Below are positions 13,573-23,751 of a stretch of DNA of 64,000 bases, in pieces. The translations under genes were made by a program, and so were the position numbers. This DNA comes from Fereydounia khargensis (Eukaryota; Basidiomycota; Ustilaginomycetes; Urocystidales; Fereydouniaceae). Numbering within the stretch: the stretch's first letter is position 1; every line of letters starts with the position of its first letter. Under the pieces are notes generated by a model. The model was not told where the DNA came from and did no database searches. It was given only the letters and a program-made list of their open reading frames with translations. Location of the stretch: contig JAOCZO010000004.1 in assembly GCA_026413255.1 (NCBI GenBank), forward strand, positions 434,001-498,000, given 5' to 3'.

Positions 13573-14226
13573 AGTGGTACCCGGACAAGCCCCATCCAAG
13601 GTATACCATTTGCACGCCTAGTCTCGGTGCGACGCAAGTGTCGAGATATGCGTTGATACCAGTCCCGTCTGTACCCAGCTTATCCGCCCGCCCCGTAATA
13701 AAATGAACATACACTGCCTTTCGACGTCGAATCTTTTACCATGGCGCCGAGGACTGTCCTCCTTAGCATGATGGTGCTCAGCCTCGTGTGAAAGTTGTTG
13801 CTAATCATTCCTCCAGAGCAAAGGCTGTACGATTCGCCACCACCCGGTCATGAGGTGTACGGCCAGTACCTCTGCAGCCTCGCTACCGGTACGTACTCCT
13901 TGAGCTGCACTCTGACCGCGTGTTCCGCTCACACGCTTACTGCCAGGACCTTGGTACCTCGGCAACAGCGACGTACTGTTCACGCTGCACACTTATCCAC
14001 AGCTCTGCTGAACGTGGTTTTGACTTGGTCTCACCCTATCCGCGGTGATCAGGCCTACCCGCCACACATCGCCCGCACACCAAACCGCTGAATCGACCAA
14101 CAAATTGAAATTACACCGCGTAGCGAAACATGGATCCAGGACAAAACAAACGATACAAGAGTGAGAGGAAAAAGCAGTAGGCTAGGCTAGTGTACAAGTA
14201 ACTCAAGGGATAAAGGGGAAGGGAGA
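13573..14226. other. Intergenic region between convergent genes
   Basis: A 654 bp gap between the stop of the quinone reductase and that of the zinc-finger gene. It should contain both 3' ends. Short frames here lack splice support and I see no RNA gene. Confidence 0.4.
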
Positions 14227-16488
14227 TCACGAAGACGTCTGTGCTGCTGCTGCGGCGGCGGCGGCAGCAGCAGCGGCGGCTGCTTTCTTCGCGTTCGTGC
14301 TGCCGCGTGGACGGCCACGCCCGCGACCGGCAGCGGATGCAGGCTTGCTGCTGTCAGCGGCTGGTTGTTCTGGAGCCGGGCTCATCGCGGCGTCGAGGAG
14401 CAGCTGGGCTTCAGAGAGAGTCGAGGCTGAGGCGCGGTCTGCAAAGCCGCCGAGGACGGCCGCGGCAGCTTCGATGGCATCGTTCGAGTCGGTGGTAGAG
14501 AGCGTGGGTGTGAAGGCCTGCTGGTTGCTCGCGGCAAGCAGTGCTTCCGCACCCTCTTGTGCCGCGTTCTGCAGGTCCAGGGGCTGCACCATGCCAGGCT
14601 GCTGGTAGTAAGACGGATCAAAGTTTTGCGCGTTGAGCGCGGCCTGCGCTAGCGTCATGGCGGCCTCGGCGTCAGACGCGGATCGGTTCATGCGTGTTAA
14701 GACCGTGTCGTCGCCGTTCTGACCGTCCTTCTTTGTGCGCTTGGACGTGGAGCTCTTCCGGCCACGGTCTCCGGATGCCGGACGCTTGGTGCCAGTGACA
14801 GCAGTCTCAGCCTTGGCGGTGGAGGGATCAGGTGATGCTCCTCCTTTGCTTCCCGCCGCTGATCCCTCCTCATCTGAGACATCATCGTCCTCGTCCTCGT
14901 CTTCTTCCGACCCTGATTCGTCCTCGCTGCCGCTCTGGTCCTGCTGGCTGGCGCCATCCTGCGAGGTAGCCGCATCGGCGCCCTTCTTGCCATTGCCACG
15001 GCCCTTGCCGCGGCTCTTGGGCTTGACATAGCCGGGCAAGTGGCATCGGGCATGTCGGTTGAGGGTGGTGCGTCGAGTAAACATCTTGCCGCACTTGGGG
15101 TGCTGGCAGACGTACGGCCTGCGCCCCGTGTGAGTACGACGATGACGGGCAAGCGAACTGCTGTCAGAGAAGCTCTTGTCGCAGCCTTCAAACTCGCATT
15201 GGTGCGGACGCTCGCCAGAGTGAACACGCGAGTGAACAGTGAGAGCAGAGCGCTGAATGAAGCTTTTGCCGCACCCTGGGTACTCGCAGGGGTACGGACG
15301 CTCGCCCGTGTGAATGCGACGGTGGCGAGCCAAGTCAGAACGTCGGCTGAACGTCTTGCCGCACGATTCGCACTCGTGCAGCTTGGGTCCGCCAGCGTCG
15401 CTCTCCGTCTTGCCCTTGGGTGTTCCATCAGAGGCAAGCTTGTCCGGCGAGTCTGCAGCTGCTGTAGCAGGTCCAGAGACTCCAGCAGCGTGTGCTGCCA
15501 GCGAGTCGAGTGGGTTGCTCGAGAAAGCAGAAGCTGGAAGACCAGCGCCCGCGTATTCTGCATAGCTGTAATTGGGGAAGGGACCGCCATCGAACGAGGT
15601 CTGCTGGGTATCGCTCTCCGCCTTGGCAGTGGTGGCAGCAGCGTCGGCTTTCTTGCTCTTCCTCCCGCGCTTGGCGGGCGTCTTGGGAGCTGGTGCCTCT
15701 GCAGCGTCATTCTCCTGCTTGATCGTTGGTGCAGAGGACTCGACGGCAGCTTGGTTGGCAGTGACCTGGGCGTAGGGCAAGGAGCCATCGAGACTACCAT
15801 CACTGGCGCGGTACGGAGGGCGTGCGAACGAGAGATTCGGTGATTGAGAAAATCCGAGGCCCGTGGATGCACGGTAAGATTGATGCGAGTATGGCGGGAA
15901 CCCATATGGTGGCGCACCCTGCTGGTAAAATGCACTGGGCGAGGGGAAACGTTCCTCGTGGGAGCGATCGCCGTGCTTGCCTGCCTCCTGAACAGCGGCA
16001 GCCGCATGTAGGAGGGCAACGACGCTCTCTGTGTTGCTGCTGTCTCCGTAGTGCAGGCTTGGATCGCCAGTGTGGTGGCTCGTGGAGGAGCCCGTCAGAC
16101 CTGGGTCGAGATCAAGAGTGGTGTAATCACGAGCGGCAGAGGAGGCAAAGGGAGAGCTGCGGGGCTCGCCATACCAGGGTGAGCCATCACGACCAGTGTA
16201 TGAGCCTGGTGGAGCATGGCGCCAGGAGGTGGCTGGAGGCGTTGCTCGGTAGCCATCGCGCAACGGATCACGCTTGGGACTGTTGAGATACGCATCGCTA
16301 ATCCGCGGGGAGCTAGCACTCAAAGGCTCGCCGGCCGAGGTGCGTCGATTCCCAGAAGGAGTGATGGAGGAGGGATTGAGGTCTGAAGATTGTTGGGGGA
16401 CAGACGAGTGAAGGAGAGGCGACAGGATCATGTCAGTATTGATGATGCTCGACGCAAGCGTTATGAGCTCGGGAGAGACGGCCATCAT
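14227..16488 (-). CDS. Large four-finger C2H2 transcription regulator
   Basis: Probable nuclear DNA-binding regulator. From the first ATG at 16488 ([14 protein letters not shown]) the uninterrupted frame gives 753 residues. Four C2H2 fingers lie at about residues 368-483, with helices [23 protein letters not shown] and RRTTLNRH joined by HTGERP-type linkers, followed by a basic Lys/Gly/Arg segment and an acidic Ser/Glu/Asp stretch. Further on is an [10 protein letters not shown]-hook-like motif and a C-terminal run of about 16 alanines encoded by a GCN repeat at 14240-14290. The N-terminal third is Ser/Pro/Tyr-rich. The finger set nearly matches that of the gene at 1033-2912. An upstream exon at 17810-18308 may be spliced to 16382 as an alternative N-terminus. 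Polyalanine length is likely variable between strains. Confidence 0.88.
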   Translation of the reverse strand: MMAVSPELITLASSIINTDMILSPLLHSSVPQQSSDLNPSSITPSGNRRTSAGEPLSASSPRISDAYLNSPKRDPLRDGYRATPPATSWRHAPPGSYTGRDGSPWYGEPRSSPFASSAARDYTTLDLDPGLTGSSTSHHTGDPSLHYGDSSNTESVVALLHAAAAVQEAGKHGDRSHEERFPSPSAFYQQGAPPYGFPPYSHQSYRASTGLGFSQSPNLSFARPPYRASDGSLDGSLPYAQVTANQAAVESSAPTIKQENDAAEAPAPKTPAKRGRKSKKADAAATTAKAESDTQQTSFDGGPFPNYSYAEYAGAGLPASAFSSNPLDSLAAHAAGVSGPATAAADSPDKLASDGTPKGKTESDAGGPKLHECESCGKTFSRRSDLARHRRIHTGERPYPCEYPGCGKSFIQRSALTVHSRVHSGERPHQCEFEGCDKSFSDSSSLARHRRTHTGRRPYVCQHPKCGKMFTRRTTLNRHARCHLPGYVKPKSRGKGRGNGKKGADAATSQDGASQQDQSGSEDESGSEEDEDEDDDVSDEEGSAAGSKGGASPDPSTAKAETAVTGTKRPASGDRGRKSSTSKRTKKDGQNGDDTVLTRMNRSASDAEAAMTLAQAALNAQNFDPSYYQQPGMVQPLDLQNAAQEGAEALLAASNQQAFTPTLSTTDSNDAIEAAAAVLGGFADRASASTLSEAQLLLDAAMSPAPEQPAADSSKPASAAGRGRGRPRGSTNAKKAAAAAAAAAAAAAAQTSS

Positions 16489-17809
16489 GATTGAGGAAAC
16501 GACTCGTGGGGGGTTGGTGGTCGGCTGATTGGCTGGCTGGCACAAGATCGTAGGGACGCGACACTTGCTTGATCAAGTCGTGAAACGTCGTCAAGGTCAA
16601 GAAAGCAAGAGACAATGGTGTGGCTCGAAGAAGATGGTACTGTGGCCGTTTCTGCTGCAGCCTGCTGCTCGTTGCCAATCTCTCCGGTGCAGAGTGGTGG
16701 GTGGGCAAGAACAGATAGAGGAAAGGTGGGTATGAGATGGGATGGAGATGTGATGTGATAGGGAAAAGGGAGAGGCAAGGAAGAGAGGATCGAGGCCGAG
16801 CCGGAACGAGTGGAGAAGCAGAGTAACTGAGGTGGGGAGGGGATGAGAAAGGAAGAGGAGAGGAGGAGAGGAGAGGTGGTAGGTGCGTGCAGCTGACAGG
16901 CAGACAGCAGCAGATGCAGCAGCAGAAGCAGAAGCCCTAGCGATGAGCGAGCAACGGAGCAAGGCGAAGCGAAGCGAACGACGAGCAGCGGCGGGCAAGG
17001 CACAGGACAGCGGTCGCAGCAAAGGGGAAGAGGAAAACACAAAGCGAGATGCAACAATGGCGCAGGAGCAGCGAAGCAGGGGGCAAGCGCAGACACGCAT
17101 CCATACGCAACTGCAACAGCAGCAGAAGCAGCCAACGTGTGTTGAATGCGATGTGTTCTGCGTGTGAGGCCGAGAGGGCCAAGGCAGGAAGCAGCTTGGG
17201 GACACTGGCGAGGTGGCCCGTGGGCTAGAAGAAAGCGCGTGACTGATCGAGTGCCAGGGCAAAATAAGCATCTGAGTCCACCACGCTGGCCAGGCAGCCA
17301 GGCAGCCAGGCAGCCAGCCAGGGAGGCTGTGTGCGCTCGGCCCGCCAGACGGCTGTGGGAAAGAGGTGTGACTGACTGAGGGTGCAGAGTGGGTTGTAGC
17401 AGTCACACGCTCACGCGCCGCCGCCTGGCCCTTTTGCTGCGCCTCTCTCCCTGCTTATCTGCTGCATGCCTGCCCACGGACGCGACTTGGGGGGCGCCCA
17501 GCCAGGCCAGGCCAGACCAGGCTAGCCGTGCCGACTTCCCCCTCTGCTCGTAACGCATCTCGGCAGTACGCAGGGAAAGTGATACAGTAATAGCGCAGAA
17601 ATAGCCTCTCGCAAACACCCACCCGACAAAACAGAATCAATCAAAATGGAAGCGCCGAGCCAGATCAAGCCAAGCCAGCCAAAACCAGAGCCATACCGTC
17701 GGAAAGGGAGAGAGAGAAAAAGACTCGACCCTGTCTCTCCGGCTCCGAATTGAGGAGCAGAAAGGGAGTGTCCAGGTCAAGATCAGGGTCAGGATGGAGC
17801 GCGACTCAC
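16489..17809. promoter_or_regulatory. Long upstream region or large intron of the C2H2 gene
   Basis: About 1.3 kb, strongly CT-rich on the minus strand, with no supportable protein. It is either the promoter and leader for the ATG at 16488 or a large first intron if the exon at 17810-18308 is used. A small tandem run of AGGCAGCC units lies at 17288-17320. Several long minus-strand frames here are Leu/Ser/Pro-rich pyrimidine artefacts. Confidence 0.4.
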
Positions 17810-18308
17810 TTTTGGTGTCTAATGACGGATAGGAGCGCGGGCTGCCGTGAATTGTGGGTTCCTCGTTTGACGCCGCTCCGTCTCCTGTCGCCGTTCGCTG
17901 TCGGCGGCCATATTCTTCAGTAGACCCGCCGGCGTCTTGACCGGTCCGACGTCTCTTGCGCGATGCTGAAGAGTGGTGACTTCCGCTCGGAGAAGGCGAT
18001 CGAGATCCATCAGACGAGTGCGCCGGCGCTGGTGAAGTGGGGCGAGACGAGGAAGTCGGATAGTGGTTGTGGTGCAGAGAAGAGGTTGCATCTCGACTCA
18101 AGGCGCTGATTCTTGGACTGCCAAGATGAGAGAAACGTGTCGACGAGTCACGGTACGGTGATAAGGTGCCTGGCAGGTGGTGTGCGAGGAAAGGCCGCGG
18201 CGATCCTGATGGCGAGCTTGTCCCCAGTGGTCCAGCGGACGAGAGCTTGGGTGAAGAGTAGGGATACGGCCCTGACGCCGAGGGAAGGATGGGTGGCAAG
18301 CGGCTCAT
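17810..18308 (-). CDS. Possible alternative first exon of the C2H2 gene
   Basis: An ATG in good context (CCAACATGAGC) at 18308 opens 166 codons rich in Ser/Pro/His with SPSPSGSHHSSASRKRRRTG, a likely nuclear-localisation stretch. The frame reaches a consensus GTGAGT donor at 17809. A strong acceptor with a pyrimidine tract ends at 16383, and joining to 16382 keeps the phase and enters the zinc-finger frame at [10 protein letters not shown]. That would give a protein of about 884 residues replacing the first 36 of the shorter form. The composition resembles the N-terminus of the downstream gene. The exon could instead belong to a separate gene whose other exons I cannot find. Confidence 0.4.
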
Positions 18309-20597
18309 GTTGGCAAAAAGATGGAGGTGGCCGGGTGCCCGACCGTACGGAACGTGTAATTAGCCGAGTCAGAGATGGAGAGCAGACGACTGAACCTGGT
18401 CGAGTTGATGATGGATAGAAAGGTGGGGACTAAAGCGTGCAAAGCTGTCTGCGAACACAGTCACACTCCTATTGCCGGAAGATAGCTGGAAGACAGTGTG
18501 GCGCTCGTGTTTAAAATGTGCGCGGAGAGAGAGAAAAGAGAGGCAGAGAGGGCGGATCCTTGGAGCGCGGAGAGCCACGCACGATGGCGAAATGGGAAAC
18601 AGTCGGTAGGATCGCGGCGAGAGACGTTTGGCTTTACAGACTGGCTGGCATGCTGAGGTAGGTCGGAAATGATCCTCGTTTTGCTCTCGGGGCTGGGTGC
18701 ACGGGCACACGGGTAGCAAGTGGCACGGGCCGTATTCGTCAGGCACGGAGCAGGCGGATGCTCGTGCGGCTGGAGAGGAGGCAAACGGCGGCGATGGTCT
18801 CGCGGAGGATAGAGATGATGGAAGTACGAAAAGAAGGTATGAAAATAGGGCAGCGACAAGGAGATGGTACTGCTGAGCCAGAGCAGGGGGAGGGCGACAC
18901 TCTTGTTGCCTTGGGCGGTCCAGAACCGGATGGCGGCAAGGGGAGAGTGAGGGAAACGAGCGCTAGGCTAGCGGAGCAGGGCAGAGCAGAGGCCACCCAT
19001 TCTCCGCTCACAGGCCACCCTCCAAAAAAAAAAATCCTAAACAAAATTTTTTGGCTGGTGGCGCGTTCGCAGACAGCTCGAGTGCTGCGTAATAGCCGGT
19101 GGGCTTTGGATGGGCCCTTGCTGAAACCAATTTTTTTCCTTTTTTTTGCGCTCGCGTTCGGGCCCTCTCACAATTCTTGCGTCAGACAGGCGCACGGGCT
19201 CAGCCGCCGCCAACAGTTGCTTGGTTTGCACATTCTGTCGTTTGGTTTCTGCTTTGACGAAACGGATTCTTCCGGCCAGAGACAGGCTCAGTCGGCCAAG
19301 CCAGTGAGTGATGCGGCAGCCTGGGCAGCTCGAGAAAAGGAGCTGCAAGGTCGGTGGAATACAAACAAACGAACGAGAGGAACAGAAGCATACCTGAGTA
19401 GAAAGTAGAGTGAGCGCTGCAGATGGAAAAAAAATGAAAAGGGTACGCCCGGGATACAGACACCATACGTTACGTTTCCTTCCCTGGCGTATCCGCCTCT
19501 ATCCACTACTGTTTCATGCCTGAAGACCAACGTTAACTAGTGTCCTTGACATGGCACAGCATCGGCGGTGCTGCTTTGGCTTGCGTCTACCGGAATGGAC
19601 TCGCCATGGGGAAGCGAGTGTGGTGTCTGGGTGGCCCTACAGAATCCTGTCTGCCAAAAGTTTTTCTTTCTTGCCTCCAAGAAAAAAGTTGACCCGCACA
19701 GGGCAGCTTGGTCGAAGAAAAAAACCTGCTTTGCTGGTCCGTGGGCAATGCGAAGGTGCACAGGCCGTTTGCGTCAGCACAGTCCAGTCACCTTGCCCTG
19801 CATACTGCACTGGATGGACCCCTTTCCTGCCTTTCCCGATCCCGGCGTGTGCGTGCATGCCATCCCCCCAGCAAGACCCTCGCTTCTCGATTCTCGTGAC
19901 CTGTTGCGGTCCTCACGAGCGTGTCGGTCGCGAGCATCAATTCGAGGAAGGCCCGGCGAAGAATGCTCATAGTCTCGCGGTCCGTTGCTTATGTTGCTTC
20001 ATTTCGAGCCTTGCTACTTCCAGCCGGTTGGATGCCCGGTGTGAGCTGAGCTAATGAGTAGACGTTGGCTGGCTGACTGGCTCGTTGATTGACCCGGTGC
20101 CATGGGCGCCCTGGCCCTTGCCGTGTGCCATGCGACACCCGTCATTATGAACTAGACCCTGCTTCCGGAACGGGGGCTGGTGGGCAGCTGGCCCCTCTCG
20201 TCCGAAAAGTTGGCCTAGAAGAAAATCCGAAGCAGGCAGGCACGGCACGTGACGCTGGCTCCGCAGTGTCAAGAAAATGAAGAAAAAGCGAAAAGGCCAG
20301 CAAGGCCAGCAAGGCCAGCCAGGCCAGCCAGCCAGCTAGCAACCAGAGCAAAGCAACCAGAGTGGGCGCCAACAATGAGGAAGAGAGGCGCAGGCGAGAG
20401 TTACAGATTGGCCTGCTGTCTGGCAGGCTGGCAAGAGGCGCGCAGTCAGTGACTCCACTTGGGAACATTGATCTGCTGGACTGGACAGGTTGGCTCTTTC
20501 GAAGCGTCGCTCTTCACGTCTTCCAACCAACACTCGCTTCTTCTAAACAATTCGCTTCCAAGCGTCCCAGCATACAGCTCGATAACCGCGAGATTGC
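18309..20597. other. Long non-coding stretch before glycyl-tRNA synthetase
   Basis: About 2.3 kb with no convincing gene. It has homopolymer tracts (poly-A near 19025, poly-T near 19130-19150), and a tandem run of GGCCAGCAA/GGCCAGCCA units at about 20296-20340. It probably includes divergent promoters for the C2H2 gene and for the synthetase. Frames here are broken by A/T tracts and have atypical codon use. Confidence 0.4.
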
Positions 20598-22836
20598 ATG
20601 CGCACCCTGCTTGGTCTGGCTCGTCCGCTACAACTACTCTCCCAGCAGCCCATCCGATCGCTTCCCCGCTCCTACCCTTCCCCGTCACCTCTACCTCGAC
20701 CCGCTTTCCACCAGCTGTTCAGGAGAATGGCCAGCGACGCTACAGCCCAATCGGCGGTTGCCAGCCGCCCCGACGTCAAGCGGGATGCCCACCCCTTCTC
20801 GCGCGCCCAGCTGGAAGGCCTCATGACCAAGAGGTTCTTCTACATCCAGGCCTTTGAGATCTACGGCGGTGTCGGTGGTCTCTACGACTATGGTCCCACT
20901 GGTGCCGCCCTCCAGGCCAACATCATCAACCAATGGAGGAACCACTTCATCATCGAGGAGGAGATGCTCGAGCTCGACACCACCATCATGACCCTTGCCG
21001 ATGTGCTCAAGACTTCCGGCCACGTCGACAAATTCGCTGACTGGATGTGCAAGGACGTCAAGAACGGAGAGATCTTCCGTGCTGACCACCTTGTCGAGGG
21101 TGTCCTTGAGGCTCGCCTCGAGGGCGATAAGCAGGCCCGTGCCAAGGAGGCCGGAGGTGCCCCGGAGGTTGCTGTTCCAGCCGAGGGCGCTGCCGACGAC
21201 AAGAAGAGCAAGAAGAAGAAGGTCAAGTCGGCTGCCGTCAAGCTTGACGATGCCCTCGTTGAGGAGTACCACACTGTTCTCGCCCAGATCGACAACTTTG
21301 ACGGCAAGCAGCTCGGTGAGCTGATCCGCAAGTACGACATTCGTGCGCCCGAGTCGGGCAACGAGGTGTCCGAGCCCATCGAGTTCAACCTCATGTTTGA
21401 GAGCTCTATCGGTCCCACTGGCCAGGTCAAGGGCTACCTCCGACCAGAGACTGCCCAGGGCCACTTTGTCAACTTCCAGCGCCTACTCGAGTTCAACAAC
21501 GGCCGTGTCCCCTTCGCTAGTGCCCAGATCGGCAAGAGCTTCCGTAACGAGATCAGCCCTCGTGCTGGTCTGCTTCGTGTCCGCGAGTTCACCATGGCTG
21601 AGATCGAGCACTTTGTCGACCCGGAGGACAAGAATCACGACCGTTTCGAAGAGGTCAAGGACATCAAGATCCCCCTTCTGCCCAAGGACGTGCAGGAGTC
21701 GGGCAAGACGGACATCACGATTCAGAGCATCGGTGAGGCCGTCAGCTCTGGCATGGTTGACAACCAGACTCTCGGCTACTTCCTCGGCCGCATCTACCTC
21801 TTCCTTGTCAAGATCGGAATCGACCCCTCACGACTGCGCTTCCGCCAGCACATGAGCAACGAGATGGCGCACTACGCCAGTGACTGCTGGGACGCTGAAA
21901 TCCACACCTCGTACGGCTGGATTGAGTGTGTTGGCTGCGCAGACCGCAGCGCATACGACCTGACTGTACACAGCAAGAGGACCAAGAAGGATCTGATCGT
22001 GCAAAAGGCGCACAAGGAGCCCAAGGTGTACGATGCGCTGGTGCCTGAGATTGTCAAGAAGCAGCTCGGCCCCAAGTTCAAGAAGGACGCCAAGGTGGTC
22101 GAGGAGGCTATTCTTGAGATGGACCAGAAGTCGCTCGCTAGCCTCCAGTCCCAGCTCAAGAACGGCTCTGCGGAGCTCAAGATCTGCACTGGCCAGACGT
22201 TCGAGCTGACGCCCGACGTGGTGACGGTTGAGATGAAGACGATCCGCGAGACTGTGCGCGAGTTCACTCCGAACGTGATTGAGCCCTCTTTTGGTATCGG
22301 CCGTATCTTCTACTCGCTGCTTGAGCACAGCTTCTGGTCGCGCGCTGAGGACAAGGACCGAGGTGTGCTCAGCCTGCCCCCGCTGGTGGCGCCCATCAAG
22401 GCGCTGATCGTACCAATCAGCTCGAACGAGAAGCTGGCGCCTCTGGTCAAGCAGGTCAGCCGCAAGCTTCGTTCGGCCGGTGTCGCCTCGCGTGTCGACG
22501 ACTCGAGCGCCACAATCGGCAGGCGCTACGCCCGAAACGACGAGCTTGGTACTCCGTTTGCATGCACGCTGGACTTTGCCAGTCTGAGCAAGGGTACGGT
22601 AAGTAGAGAACAGGTTTGCACGGCAGCACCTACAAGACACAGAAGACTGACGACTTTGTTTGCAATTTGAGCAGATGACACTGCGAGAGCGAGACACAAC
22701 AGCACAGAGGATTGGTCCGATCGACCAGGTGATTGAGGTGATCCGAAAGCTCTGCGACGGCAGCCTTGACTGGGAGGGTGCCTGCAAGGAGCTGCCCGAG
22801 TACAGTGGTCAGCAGGACATTGACGAGCAGCCTTAG
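20598..22836 (+). CDS. GRS1: Glycyl-tRNA synthetase, probably dual-targeted
   Basis: Class IIa enzyme charging tRNA-Gly. Exons 20598-22598 and 22675-22836 give 720 residues. Landmarks: the N-terminal family start TKRFFYIQAFEIYGGVGGLY, motif 2 in FRNEISPRAGLLRVREFTMA, and motif 3 in EPSFGIGRIFYSLLEHSFW, followed by the anticodon-binding domain that continues through the second exon (MTLRERDTTAQRIG). The first 43 residues (MRTLLGLARPLQLL...) are Arg/Leu/Ser-rich without acids, like a mitochondrial presequence, and the next ATG at 20727 (MASDATAQ) begins a normal cytosolic form. Use of two starts to serve both compartments is known for yeast GRS1 and is inferred here. A Lys-rich insertion (KKSKKKKVKSAAVK) near residue 205 is a common eukaryotic feature. 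Confidence 0.95.
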
Positions 22837-23197
22837 ATTGACTCGGACTGTCCTCTTTCTTTTGGATTGAAATAAAACGGCCAATCCGGTGCCGACTCTG
22901 CTGATACTAGCAAAGAATGTGATTATCTCGTGCTTGTACTCCTGGTTGGCGTGTTTTTGTTACAGTATGTGACAGTGACAAGGGCAGCGAGCGAAGTGCT
23001 TTGGGTGCCGTGACTGGTACAGTATCGGCCGGCTGGATGGGAGACGCGACGCGCAGCGCAAGAGAGAAAAAAAGGGAGAGCGCAGGAGAAGAGACAGATG
23101 AGGTGTCAGACAGCCCGAACCTGCCCGGTGCAACGCTTGCCTTTCTTCGTTCCTCTCCACATCCCACCAGTCTGCGTCCTTCTCTGCTCCAACCAAC
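22837..23197. other. Intergenic region after glycyl-tRNA synthetase
   Basis: A 361 bp gap between two genes on the same strand. An AATAAA-type signal (GAAATAAAACGG) sits at about 22869, near the expected end of the synthetase transcript. Nothing else is recognised. Confidence 0.4.
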
Positions 23198-23751
23198 ATG
23201 ACAGACCAAAGAAAGTACTCGCAGGTGCTCGAGGAGGAGAAGGCCTTCCACAGGGCATCTGTGCCTCTGGATGAGATGCCGACTTGCACCAACTTTTTCG
23301 ACAAGTGGGCCTCCTGCTTTGGTGCGTTCCTTTTCCTCATACCTTTCAGTATTCTGTCCGGTTGTCCAGTCATACTAACCATTCTGTCCGTGATACTCGT
23401 GACTGTAGCTTTGTGGCCGCAAGTCAAGGCAGTCTATCGATACGGTTCAGCCCAGGACTGCAAGGAGAAGATGGACGACTTCAAGTTCTGTCTCACCCTC
23501 AAAAGCATGACTCCCGAAGAAAAGTACGAGGCTTGGATCCAGCGAAAGGCAGAAAAGACTGCCAGCAAGCGCCTCAGCGACGAGAGCAGCGAGAACGTCT
23601 GGGAGATGCGCAGGTAGGTCAGCGTCCGCTCATGAGCTTGGCATTACAATTGGCTTTGGTTGACACAGTTCGGACCTTTCTATTCTTCCTAAACAGGGAG
23701 GGTTCACAGACCACGGCCAGCAAGAGCAAGTCTTTTGCAACCGTTGTTTGA
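23198..23751 (+). CDS. EMI1-type twin-cysteine protein (DUF3128)
   Basis: Small conserved eukaryotic protein of the Emi1/DUF3128 group, which carries a CHCH-like arrangement; yeast Emi1 is linked to sporulation and mitochondria. Exons 23198-23321, 23409-23613 and 23697-23751 give 127 residues. The core runs FFDKWASCFALWPQVKAVYR, then GSAQDCKEKMDDFKFCLTLK, placing Cys residues in C-x10 and C-x9-C type spacing across two helices. The join at 23321/23409 restores the first of these. If the second intron is kept, a stop follows immediately after MRR and the protein is about 17 residues shorter, losing only a Ser/Thr tail. Precise activity is unknown. Confidence 0.85.

Noticed and set aside
13795-14091. 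98-codon plus-strand frame between convergent genes
   Set aside because: No ATG in good context, no motif, and the region is expected 3' UTR.
15040-15843. Frame opposite the zinc-finger block of the large C2H2 gene
   Set aside because: The minus strand encodes four complete zinc fingers; the opposite frame is a shadow.
16485-17406. Overlapping Leu/Ser/Pro-rich frames upstream of the second C2H2 gene
   Set aside because: They come from CT-rich leader or intron sequence, lack conserved motifs and have no good start.
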